The notes under the pieces were generated by a model. It saw only the letters and a list, made by a program, of their open reading frames with translations. It searched no databases and was not told where the DNA came from. Below are positions 54,919 to 63,233 of a stretch of DNA of 64,000 bases, piece by piece. Positions within the stretch are counted from its first letter, which is position 1, and each line of letters opens with the position of its first letter. The DNA lies in NCBI GenBank assembly GCA_944325215.1, contig CALUZC010000003.1, positions 1 to 64,000 on the forward strand. The letters are read 5' to 3'. Source of the stretch: an uncultured Mucispirillum sp. Its GTDB lineage: Bacteria; Chrysiogenota; Deferribacteres; Deferribacterales; Mucispirillaceae. A program made the translations under genes and the position numbers.

Positions 54919-55896
54919 ATGATATTATTTCGTATAGTTTATGTAATAGTTGTTTTTGCAATTTTTACTATTTTTAGGCAAAGCATGGATTTAAGTGTTT
55001 ATATGGCACTTTTATATGCATGTGTTACTATATTATGTATTTTATTGTTAGATGTTGTTTTAGGTGGTATAAAAAGCTACCGTATAGTTACGTCTTTTTT
55101 AGTTGGTATTGCATTTTTAGTTCTTGGTTATTTATTAATTCAATCATTTCAATCAGTTTTTCAGCAAAAAGAGATAAATTTAATTGTTTTATTCATGTTT
55201 TTATATGCAGGCATTATTATTGGTAACAAAAACCATAAGTTTTTTGAATCTCTCATTACAAATGTCACATTAAAACATAACTCTACAAAAGTAAAAATAG
55301 GTGGTCAGGCTAAAGTTTTAGATACTTCTACATTAATAGATGGCAGAATTGCCAATATTGTTGACTGTGGTTTTATTGAGGGAAGTCTTGTTATTCCTGC
55401 ATTTGTATTAAAAGAATTACAAAATATAGCAGATTCTCATGACCACCTTCGCAGGCAAAAGGGAAGAAGGGGTTTAAATGTATTAAAAAGATTACAGGAA
55501 CAATCAAATGTAAAGGTAGAAATTGATAATACTTCATTTGATGAAATAGGAACAGTTGATGAGAAATTACTGGCATTAAGTATGAAACTACATGCAGCAA
55601 TTATTACTACAGATTTTAATCTTATGAAGGTTGCTGAAATCCAAAATATAAAAGTATTAAATCTTAATAATTTAGCCATAGCTTTAAGGCAAACTATATT
55701 ACCGGGTGAAGATTTAGTCATAACTATTGCCAAAGAAGGCAAAGATCCTTCCCAAGGTGTTGGTTATTTAGATGATGGCACAATGGTTGTTGTAGAAAAT
55801 GGTAAAAAACGTATAGGTGAAACTGTAAAAGTAGAAGCAACATCACTTTTACAAACAGAATCTGGTAGAATAATATTTACAAAGGTTAAAGCGTGA
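54919..55896 (+). CDS. PIN/TRAM-domain membrane protein (YacL-like)
   Basis: A 325-residue protein with about four N-terminal membrane helices (~1-105), a PIN nuclease-type domain and a C-terminal TRAM RNA-binding domain. PIN acidic residues are visible in LDTSTLIDGRI, KELQNIAD and TTDFNLMKVAEI. TRAM begins near GEDLVITIAKEGKDPSQGVGYL. YacL-like proteins often lie beside ispD, as here. Probably an RNA-linked nuclease at the membrane; target unknown. Confidence 0.87.
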   Translation: MILFRIVYVIVVFAIFTIFRQSMDLSVYMALLYACVTILCILLLDVVLGGIKSYRIVTSFLVGIAFLVLGYLLIQSFQSVFQQKEINLIVLFMFLYAGIIIGNKNHKFFESLITNVTLKHNSTKVKIGGQAKVLDTSTLIDGRIANIVDCGFIEGSLVIPAFVLKELQNIADSHDHLRRQKGRRGLNVLKRLQEQSNVKVEIDNTSFDEIGTVDEKLLALSMKLHAAIITTDFNLMKVAEIQNIKVLNLNNLAIALRQTILPGEDLVITIAKEGKDPSQGVGYLDDGTMVVVENGKKRIGETVKVEATSLLQTESGRIIFTKVKA

Positions 55897-56579
55897 AAAC
55901 AATTACACTAATTATCCCTGCTGCTGGTATTGGAAAAAGATTTTCTAATGATAATAAAAAGCAGTTTGTAGAATTTGATGGTAAACCATTAATATACTGG
56001 ACCATAAAAAGATTGTTTGATGCTTATAAGTTCCATGAGCTTGTTATAGGGTTAAATAAAGAAGATATAAACTATATGGAAAACATAGTAAGTGAATTTA
56101 AGCTTAATATACCAGTAAAATATGGAAATGGTGGTGAGGAAAGGGCAAATACAGTGTTAAATTGTATTGAAATTGCAGCTAGTGATTTTGTTGCAGTTCA
56201 TGATAGTGTTCGTCCTTTTGTAAATGACAGCACTATTAGTAATGTTATTGAAAGCGCTTTTACTAACAATGCTTCAATATGTGGGATACCGGTTCGTGAT
56301 ACAGTTAAAAAATGTGATAATAATAAAATATTATCTACTATCCCAAGAGATAATATGTTTTTAGCTCATACACCACAGGTATTTAAAAAAGATGTTATAT
56401 ATAATGCTTTAAAAAAAGCAATTGATGATAAAGTTTTAGTTACAGATGAAGCTTCAGCCTGTGAATATATGGGTATACCTGTAAATATGGTGCTATCTAA
56501 TTATGAAAATGTAAAAGTCACTTATGCTGAAGATATAGAATTAATTAATTTATTTAAAAATGAATTTTTTGGAGTATAA
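55893..56579 (+). CDS. ispD: 2-C-methyl-D-erythritol 4-phosphate cytidylyltransferase IspD
   Basis: A 228-residue MEP-pathway enzyme making CDP-methylerythritol from MEP and CTP. Nucleotide-binding IIPAAGIGKRFSND-x3-KQF, VAVHDSVRPF, and VTDEASACEY are all conserved. It starts with GTG, overlapping the previous stop codon by 3 nt (GTGA). No fused IspF domain. Confidence 0.94.
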   Translation: MKTITLIIPAAGIGKRFSNDNKKQFVEFDGKPLIYWTIKRLFDAYKFHELVIGLNKEDINYMENIVSEFKLNIPVKYGNGGEERANTVLNCIEIAASDFVAVHDSVRPFVNDSTISNVIESAFTNNASICGIPVRDTVKKCDNNKILSTIPRDNMFLAHTPQVFKKDVIYNALKKAIDDKVLVTDEASACEYMGIPVNMVLSNYENVKVTYAEDIELINLFKNEFFGV

Positions 56580-57248
56580 ATGTTTGCAGATTTTAATTTT
56601 AATGAATTTATGGTAAAGCTTGCATTATCTATTGTTCCATTTATGTTTGCAGTAACTATCCATGAAGTAATGCATGGTTATGCAGCTTATAAACTTGGCG
56701 ATAATACAGCAAAAAATGCAGGCAGGCTTACATTAAATCCTATAGCACATATTGACCCTGTGGGGCTTTTAGTGCTTGTTCTTACGCGTATGATAGGTTG
56801 GGCAAAACCTGTGCCTGTAAATTACAATAATTTAAGGCATAAATATGGTGTAGCAATAGTTTCTGTTGCAGGGCCTTTGGCAAATTTTGTAACAGCCTTC
56901 CTATCAGCAGTAATTTTAAAACTATTAACTATGACATTTTATTATATTCCTAGTGCTATTGTTGAGCCCTTATTTTTAATGACATTGTATTCTATTACAA
57001 TAAACCTTGCATTGTGTATATTTAATTTACTGCCAATAATGCCTATGGACGGAGCAAGGATAATTTGGAACTTCCTGCCAAGAGAGCAGGCTATTAAATA
57101 TGAAGAAACAGAAAAATACTATTTTATAATTATTTTAATACTAATATTTACATCAGTATTACACTATATTATAAGTCCAATAATAAGTTTTGTGGCTGGT
57201 GTATTTGGTATGATATTAAATTTTGATATATCAGGGTATATTAGATGA
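56580..57248 (+). CDS. Site-2 protease family (M50) membrane protein
   Basis: A 222-residue intramembrane metalloprotease relative. Zinc motif HEVMH (H28, E29, H32) in the first helix, NPIAHIDPVG downstream, and the second zinc-ligand region LLPIMPMDGARI. There is no PDZ domain, matching the short YwhC/Rv-type M50 subfamily. The ATG abuts the ispD stop. Substrate unknown. Confidence 0.88.
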   Translation: MFADFNFNEFMVKLALSIVPFMFAVTIHEVMHGYAAYKLGDNTAKNAGRLTLNPIAHIDPVGLLVLVLTRMIGWAKPVPVNYNNLRHKYGVAIVSVAGPLANFVTAFLSAVILKLLTMTFYYIPSAIVEPLFLMTLYSITINLALCIFNLLPIMPMDGARIIWNFLPREQAIKYEETEKYYFIIILILIFTSVLHYIISPIISFVAGVFGMILNFDISGYIR

Positions 57249-58225
57249 AAAAACGAGTTTATAGTGCAATGAGACCAACAGGAGAACTTCACATTGGTCA
57301 TTATTTTGGAGCAATTAAAAACTGGGTTAAAATGCAAAGTGAGTATGATTGTTTTTTTGCTGTTGCTGACTGGCATGCTTTGACTACAAATTATGATAAT
57401 CCAGAAAATATTAAAGAAATGCGACGCCAAATGGTATTAACTTGGCTTGCAGCAGGGCTTGATGTGGAAAAAGCACCTATATTTATACAATCCCATAACT
57501 TATATACAGTAGAATTATATCTTCTTTTAGGTATGGTTACACCTGTTGCATGGCTTGAAAGGTGCCCAAGTTATAAAGATATGATAAATGCTTTAAGCCA
57601 TAAAGATTTATCAAACTATGGATTTTTAGGATATCCTGTATTAATGACAGCAGATATTATAATGTATCTTGCAAACCTTGTTCCAGTTGGGGTAGACCAA
57701 GTGCCACATGTGGAGCTTGCCAGAGAAATTGTTAGAAGGTTTAATAATTTTTATGGTGAAATATTTGTTGAGCCTGAAGCAATGCTTACAAATGTGCCAA
57801 AACTTCCAGGACTTGATGGCAGAAAAATGAGCAAAAGCCTTAATAATACAATATTATTAACAGAAGAAACTGATGTAATAGATAAAAAAATAAAAACCAT
57901 GATAACAGATACTAAAAGACAAAGAAAAACAGATGCAGGCGATCCTAATGTTTGCCCAGTATTTGATTATCATAAAGTATTTTCTAATGATGAAGAAAGG
58001 GCAAGTGTAGTAGAAGGCTGCACTAAAGCAACTATTGGCTGTATAGAGTGCAAAAAAATATTAATTAATAATGTAGAAAATTTTATATGCCCAATAAGAG
58101 AAAATAAACAAAAGTTAGAAAGTGATATTAAAGATATAGATGAGTTTTTAGCATTATCTCAGAAAAAGGCAAATGAAATTGCAGCAAATCTTATGGAGAA
58201 AGTAAGAACAGCTATTAAAATATGA
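57245..58225 (+). CDS. trpS: Tryptophanyl-tRNA synthetase
   Basis: A 326-residue class I synthetase. HIGH at 16-19 (GELHIGHYFGA), the second signature GRKMSKSLNN near 195, and ALSHKDLSNYGFLGYPVLMTADI around the tryptophan pocket are typical. Overlaps the M50 gene by 4 nt and scpA by 4 nt. Confidence 0.95.
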   Translation: MKKRVYSAMRPTGELHIGHYFGAIKNWVKMQSEYDCFFAVADWHALTTNYDNPENIKEMRRQMVLTWLAAGLDVEKAPIFIQSHNLYTVELYLLLGMVTPVAWLERCPSYKDMINALSHKDLSNYGFLGYPVLMTADIIMYLANLVPVGVDQVPHVELAREIVRRFNNFYGEIFVEPEAMLTNVPKLPGLDGRKMSKSLNNTILLTEETDVIDKKIKTMITDTKRQRKTDAGDPNVCPVFDYHKVFSNDEERASVVEGCTKATIGCIECKKILINNVENFICPIRENKQKLESDIKDIDEFLALSQKKANEIAANLMEKVRTAIKI

Positions 58226-58953
58226 GTGAATTACTTGATATTAAAATACTAGATTATGAAGGTCCATTAGATTTATTAATACATCTTGTTTATAAAAATG
58301 AGATGAATATTTTTAATGTGTCCATTTCAGACATTACCAGCCAATTTATTGATGAAATAAGGAAAATGAAAGAAATGGATATAGAAGTTGCTGCAGAATT
58401 TATTAACATGGCTTCATATTTAGTATATTTAAAATCAAGAATGCTGCTTCCACGAGATGGCAGTAATGAAGACGATATAGATCCAGAAGAAGCAAAGTTT
58501 CGTTTTAACCAGCTTTTAATTGAATATTCTTTTTATAAAGATATGGCACAAAAATTAAAAGGTTTTGAGATAAATTCTGGGAAATTTTTAGCAAGAACTC
58601 ATTCCATTGTTATATTAAGGGAAGAACTATTTACTGAAGATGCTTATAAACTTGCTTCTGCTTTTTTTAATATGTCTACAGGTAAAAAAGAAAAGAAAAT
58701 GGTTGTAAAAAACTCTAAAATTGCAACTGAACAGGTAGCAAAAAGAGTTAAAGAATTTATTTTATCAAGAGAAAAAACGCTATGGAGTGAAATAGAAAAA
58801 ACCTGTAATGAAAAAATAGAAAAATGTGTATCATTTGGTTCAATATTAGAGTTAATGAAAATAAAAAAAATATCAGCATTTCAGGAAGCTAATTTTGAAG
58901 AAATATTACTAACACTTATTAAGGAAAATGAAACTTATGACCATGAACAATAA
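58222..58953 (+). CDS. scpA: Segregation and condensation protein ScpA
   Basis: A 243-residue kleisin that bridges the SMC head domains. YEGPLDLLIHLV at the N-terminus, the YLVYLKSRMLLP helix, and a C-terminal winged-helix half (VSFGSILELMKIKKISAFQE) are standard. Overlaps trpS (ATGA) and scpB. No smc gene in the window. Confidence 0.92.
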   Translation: MSELLDIKILDYEGPLDLLIHLVYKNEMNIFNVSISDITSQFIDEIRKMKEMDIEVAAEFINMASYLVYLKSRMLLPRDGSNEDDIDPEEAKFRFNQLLIEYSFYKDMAQKLKGFEINSGKFLARTHSIVILREELFTEDAYKLASAFFNMSTGKKEKKMVVKNSKIATEQVAKRVKEFILSREKTLWSEIEKTCNEKIEKCVSFGSILELMKIKKISAFQEANFEEILLTLIKENETYDHEQ

Positions 58954-59839
58954 TGAAGATAACAATAATAATGAAGACGTTTTAGATAAATCACAAGATA
59001 AACAAGAAAATAAAGATGTAGAATATATAGACCCATCTTTATTAGACAGAGATATTAAAGAACTTAGTGATGCTTTTGAAGATTATATGGATAATATAAT
59101 TGATGAAGAAAAAAAATCAGAAATAAATAAAATGACAGCAGAAAGCCCATTAAAAGATATACTTCCTGATTTAACTTCTCCATATAATGCTGATAATATG
59201 GCTGAAGATGGTATTTTAGATGAGGACGATCTATCACAAAAATATGACGATGGATATTTTGAAAGTCAAGATAAAGAAAAAATAGAACAAATACATACTG
59301 ATGATTATGAAGATCTTTCAGAAAATAGAGAAAAACGCATATTCTATGCTGCATTATACTTATCTGGTAAGCCTGTGGAAATATCAACTTTTAGTAAAAT
59401 GCTAAACCCAATTAATCTAGAAAATAGACTTCTTACGTATGCAGAAGAATTTAATCATATGAATATAGGTGTGCGAATTCGCATGGTTTCTGGTGGTTAT
59501 CAAATAGTGGCAGATTCTGAAGTAACTATATTTTTAGAAAAATATTTTGGTGAAAAAACAGAATCATTATCTCGTGCATCTTTAGAAACTGCTGCTATTA
59601 TTGCATACCGCCAGCCTGTAACAAAAGCAGAAGTAGAAGAAATGAGAGAAGTAAACTCATCAGGCACTATGAAATATTTGCTTGATAAAAATTTAATAAA
59701 AGTAGTAGGCAGAAAACAGGTACCGGGAAAACCATTATTATATGCCACCACAAAGTATTTTTTAGAATATTTTGGGCTTAATGATTTATCAGAATTACCA
59801 ACTTTTAGAGAATGGCAGGAGCTAAAACAAAACCAATGA
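58937..59839 (+). CDS. scpB: Segregation and condensation protein ScpB with acidic N-terminal extension
   Basis: About 300 residues, against ~190 for typical ScpB. The C-terminal ~170 residues hold the two winged-helix domains (FYAALYLSGKPVEISTF; LETAAIIAYRQPVTKAEVEEMR; GRKQVPGKPLLYATT). The first ~130 residues are a very acidic, Asn/Asp/Glu-rich, low-complexity extension with no recognised domain. The start is uncertain between ATGs at 58928, 58937 and 58943. It overlaps scpA and is translated with it. Confidence 0.88.
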   Translation: MTMNNNEDNNNNEDVLDKSQDKQENKDVEYIDPSLLDRDIKELSDAFEDYMDNIIDEEKKSEINKMTAESPLKDILPDLTSPYNADNMAEDGILDEDDLSQKYDDGYFESQDKEKIEQIHTDDYEDLSENREKRIFYAALYLSGKPVEISTFSKMLNPINLENRLLTYAEEFNHMNIGVRIRMVSGGYQIVADSEVTIFLEKYFGEKTESLSRASLETAAIIAYRQPVTKAEVEEMREVNSSGTMKYLLDKNLIKVVGRKQVPGKPLLYATTKYFLEYFGLNDLSELPTFREWQELKQNQ

Positions 59840-60564
59840 GCGAATTAGTTAGATTAAATAAATATATTGCATCTATGACTGGCTATTCAAGACGTGAAGC
59901 AGATAAATTAATTGAAGAAGGTAAAGTATCGGTTAACGGTAAACGTGTTAAAGAGCAGGGTATAAAAATTAATGAAAATGAAGATGTAGTTTTTATTAAT
60001 AATGAGCCTATTTATGAAAGTAAACCAGATGTTTTTAAATTTTATAAGCCACGCAGAGTTTTAACTGCATATGGGGAAGGCAGAGGGAAAGATACATTAG
60101 AAAAATTCCCACTTTTTGCAGGAAGAAAATTTCCTTATTCTGGAAGGCTTGATTATGAAAGCGAAGGGCTTTTAATATTTTCAAACGATGGTGAGCTTAT
60201 CCAAAGAATGCAAAAACCAGAATATAAGATGGAGAAAGAATATCTTGTAACAGTAGACAGGCTTTTATCCAGCGTAGAAATGGAAGAATTTGCATCAGGA
60301 CTAAATACTCCAAAAGGAAAATACCAGCCATGCAGTATAAAATTTGCAGGTAAGTATAATTATAAAGTAATAATCAAAGAAGGTAAAAAACACCAAATAA
60401 GAAATATGTTCGGTTATTTTGGCAGTAAAGTAAAAAGACTTGAAAGGGTAAGAATAGGACCTATTACCATAGGGCAGTTAAAACCGGGAGAATATGAAAT
60501 GCTTTCCCGTGATGAAATAAAAAAACTATATAAAGCCACAGGTTTAAATTATAATATAAAATAA
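59836..60564 (+). CDS. RsuA/RluB-family rRNA pseudouridine synthase
   Basis: A 242-residue enzyme. N-terminal S4 RNA-binding domain (RLNKYIASMTGYSRREADKLIEEGKVSVNG), then the catalytic domain with the active Asp in SGRLDYESEGLLIF and GKKHQIRNMFGYFG. The ATG at 59836 overlaps the scpB stop (ATGA), favouring it over an ATG eight codons upstream. It probably modifies 23S rRNA like RluB, as scpA-scpB-rluB is a common order. Confidence 0.88.
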   Translation: MSELVRLNKYIASMTGYSRREADKLIEEGKVSVNGKRVKEQGIKINENEDVVFINNEPIYESKPDVFKFYKPRRVLTAYGEGRGKDTLEKFPLFAGRKFPYSGRLDYESEGLLIFSNDGELIQRMQKPEYKMEKEYLVTVDRLLSSVEMEEFASGLNTPKGKYQPCSIKFAGKYNYKVIIKEGKKHQIRNMFGYFGSKVKRLERVRIGPITIGQLKPGEYEMLSRDEIKKLYKATGLNYNIK

Positions 60565-60577
60565 AAAGAGGTAAAAA

Positions 60578-60940
60578 ATGTATAGAGTAAGAATAAAAAG
60601 TCATTTTTCTTCAGCACATAATTTAAGAGAATATCAGGGAGCATGTGAAAGGCTTCATGGTCACAACTGGAAAGTAGAAGCATATTTAAAATCAGAAACC
60701 TTAGATAAACTAGGTATGGTGGAAGATTTTAAAATGTTTAAAAAACATTTAAATGTTATAATGGATGAATTAGACCATGAATACATTAATGAGCTTGAAT
60801 ACTTTAAAACAGTAAACCCAACAAGCGAAAATATGGCAAAATATATTTTTGATAGGCTTGCAGTTCATTATGGCGAAAAAGTAGATAAAGTAATCGTATG
60901 GGAGACAGATACTTCTGCTGCTGAATACTCAAAAGATTAG
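60578..60940 (+). CDS. queD: 6-carboxy-tetrahydropterin synthase QueD
   Basis: A 120-residue enzyme of the PTPS family in queuosine (7-deazaguanine) synthesis. Zinc ligands H14, H27 and H29 and catalytic C23 are visible in FSSAHNLREYQGACERLHGH, with a C-terminal VIVWETDTSAAEY. The CxxxHGH spacing identifies QueD rather than a BH4 enzyme. No queC or queE nearby. Confidence 0.92.
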   Translation: MYRVRIKSHFSSAHNLREYQGACERLHGHNWKVEAYLKSETLDKLGMVEDFKMFKKHLNVIMDELDHEYINELEYFKTVNPTSENMAKYIFDRLAVHYGEKVDKVIVWETDTSAAEYSKD

Positions 60941-60967
60941 TTAATATTATACATTAGTGGGGAGTTT

Positions 60968-61852
60968 ATGAAAAAATTAATAGTTAGCTTATTTATTTTT
61001 ATAATACCACTATATGCATTTGCAGATGTTGATACTGTTTTTAATGATAATCTAAAAAAATCTTGTAATGGCAGCAACAAATGTGTGGATAATTTTTATA
61101 AATATTTTAATATTATTAGTAGAAGTTGTATTTATACAAATACAGGACCTTGCTATTTTAAATTAAAAGAGCCTTTAACATTGACAGGCACATTAACTTA
61201 TATAATAGATTATAGTTCAAAATATTATACACAAGGAGAAAGGTATCAAATATTTAAACCACATGATGCAGAATTTAGTTTTTTAATAGGTAAAGATTAC
61301 GATGGAGCATATTTTAGAAAATCCTTTAAAGATGTTGAAAATATGCTTCCAAAATGGTTTAAAGATACCATGCTTGCAGGCAGCGTTTCTTTTAATGTGG
61401 AAATAACTCTTGAAAATAAAGGAATTGGTCAGAAAGATAATCCTATATCTGGTTATATGGAAACAGGTTTTATCCAACATAATCCCACAATTAAAGATGA
61501 AGTCACAGTAGAGATTTTTCCTAAATCTGTTAAATTTATAAGTAAGAATCATGAACATAAAACTGGGCTTTCATCATACAAAGACGGTGATATTGAAAAT
61601 TTTTATACATTACATACATCAAATGATTATATAAATCTTAGAGCAACACCAAATGGCAAAATAATATCTAAAATATATAAATCTAATGCAGATAATATAG
61701 TGCTTATTGATTTAGATAAAATACGTAGCTACATTTCTGGAGAATTATATATTACTGAATGGGTGCAGGTTGTTTATTTTCCAGATAAAGAAGATGAAGC
61801 AAATTTTATAGTAGGCTATATTCATAAAGGACAACTTCAGCAGCTGCCTTGA
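60968..61852 (+). CDS. Secreted protein with C-terminal SH3-like domain
   Basis: A 294-residue protein with a signal peptide (cleavage near AFA, ~19). The N-terminal two-thirds has four cysteines near residues 34-62 and is unassigned. The C-terminal ~80 residues (YINLRATPNGKIISKI ... EWVQVVYF ... GYIHKGQL) look like a bacterial SH3 domain, often involved in cell-wall binding. GGGGAG lies 4 nt before the ATG. Role unknown. Confidence 0.62.
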   Translation: MKKLIVSLFIFIIPLYAFADVDTVFNDNLKKSCNGSNKCVDNFYKYFNIISRSCIYTNTGPCYFKLKEPLTLTGTLTYIIDYSSKYYTQGERYQIFKPHDAEFSFLIGKDYDGAYFRKSFKDVENMLPKWFKDTMLAGSVSFNVEITLENKGIGQKDNPISGYMETGFIQHNPTIKDEVTVEIFPKSVKFISKNHEHKTGLSSYKDGDIENFYTLHTSNDYINLRATPNGKIISKIYKSNADNIVLIDLDKIRSYISGELYITEWVQVVYFPDKEDEANFIVGYIHKGQLQQLP

Positions 61853-61929
61853 GAAAGTATTTACTTTTAATACATAATTGTATATAATAAATCATTGATA
61901 TATATTATATAACTTTATAGAGGTGAGCT

Positions 61930-63231
61930 ATCAAAGTTGTATTTATTAGAGTAAATATGTTTGCTTCTTATGGGAAAGATGCAATGAAGCCATTAATTTT
62001 TCCCATAATTGCTACAGCCACTCCAGATGATATTAATATTGAATTTTATGATGACAGAATAGAGCCACTGCCTGCAAATATTGATGCTGATATAATTGCT
62101 TTTTCCACAGAAACTTTTGCAGCAAAAAGAGCATATGAATTATGCAGTAAGTATAAAAATGAAAATAATATTACTGTTATAGGTGGTTTTCACCCTACCT
62201 GCGTTCCAGATGAAGCAGAAAAATATTGCGATGTTGTTATTATTGGTGATGCCGAAGATACTTGGGGCAGCTTTATTAATGACTATAAAAATAACTCGCT
62301 TAAAAAAAGATATATATCCAACTCCAATTTTGTTCTACAATATTTAAACTATAATCATATATGTTTTAGTAATAAAAAATATCTGCCAATAGGTACAGTA
62401 TTTTTTTCTCGTGGATGTAAATTTAACTGTGATTTTTGTTCTATTAAAGCTGTATATCCAAATAAAATACTACAAAAAGATAAATATATTATTCAGCAAG
62501 AATTAAAAGAAATAAAAGAAAAAGTTATATTTTTTATAGATGATAATATATTTAGTGATAAAAACTCTCTTATGGAGTTTTTAGATATTATAAAGCCTCT
62601 TAATAAACGGTGGGCCTGCCAAATCAGCATTGATATTGCTATGCAGGATGATTTACTTTCAATTATGAAAGAAAGTGGATGCTTTTTAGTATTAATAGGG
62701 TTTGAATCGTTAAATATTGATAATCTAAAGGAAATGAATAAAAAAGCAAATATTAATATAGAAAATTATCATAAAGCAGTGAAAAATATCTATAAACATA
62801 AACTTATGATATATGCTACATTTATTTTTGGTTATGATTATGATAAATTTGATGATATTGATACATTAGTAGAATTTGCTATTAAACATAATTTTGCAGT
62901 TGCAAATTTTAACCCATTAATCCCTATGCCTAATACAAAATTATACAAACGGCTTGAAAGCCAAGGCAGGCTTCTTTATGATAAATGGTGGCTTCAAGAA
63001 GGGCTGTGTTATGGAGAAACTGTTTTTAAACCAAGTATGATGACACCAAAAGAGCTGGAGCAGGCCTGCAAAAAAGCACGTTATAGTTTTTACAGTATAA
63101 AAAATATATTGAAAAGGTTTATATTCAATGCTTCTAATCATTCTATAAAAAATGCATTTGTTTATTTGGCAGCAAATATTGTTTCAAGAATAGAAATACA
63201 TAAAAAACAAAACAGGGAGTTTGGTCGTTAA
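61930..63231 (+). CDS. B12-binding radical SAM protein, possible AUC start
   Basis: About 433 residues. N-terminal B12-binding-type Rossmann domain (~1-140) with GGFHPTCVPDEAEKYCDVVIIGDAE, then a radical SAM core with SRGCKFNCDFCSIKA (CxxxCxxC) and FFIDDNIF. The first ATG is at 61957, but it would remove the first beta-strand. An in-frame ATC at 61930 preceded by GAGGTGA (61920-61926) gives IKVVFIRVN, which aligns with MKITLIKPN of the next gene; an in-frame stop lies just before it. Either AUC initiates or the start was lost by mutation. Reaction unknown: these proteins catalyse methylations, cyclisations and other radical chemistry. Confidence 0.78.
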   Translation: MKVVFIRVNMFASYGKDAMKPLIFPIIATATPDDINIEFYDDRIEPLPANIDADIIAFSTETFAAKRAYELCSKYKNENNITVIGGFHPTCVPDEAEKYCDVVIIGDAEDTWGSFINDYKNNSLKKRYISNSNFVLQYLNYNHICFSNKKYLPIGTVFFSRGCKFNCDFCSIKAVYPNKILQKDKYIIQQELKEIKEKVIFFIDDNIFSDKNSLMEFLDIIKPLNKRWACQISIDIAMQDDLLSIMKESGCFLVLIGFESLNIDNLKEMNKKANINIENYHKAVKNIYKHKLMIYATFIFGYDYDKFDDIDTLVEFAIKHNFAVANFNPLIPMPNTKLYKRLESQGRLLYDKWWLQEGLCYGETVFKPSMMTPKELEQACKKARYSFYSIKNILKRFIFNASNHSIKNAFVYLAANIVSRIEIHKKQNREFGR

Positions 63232-63233
63232 AT

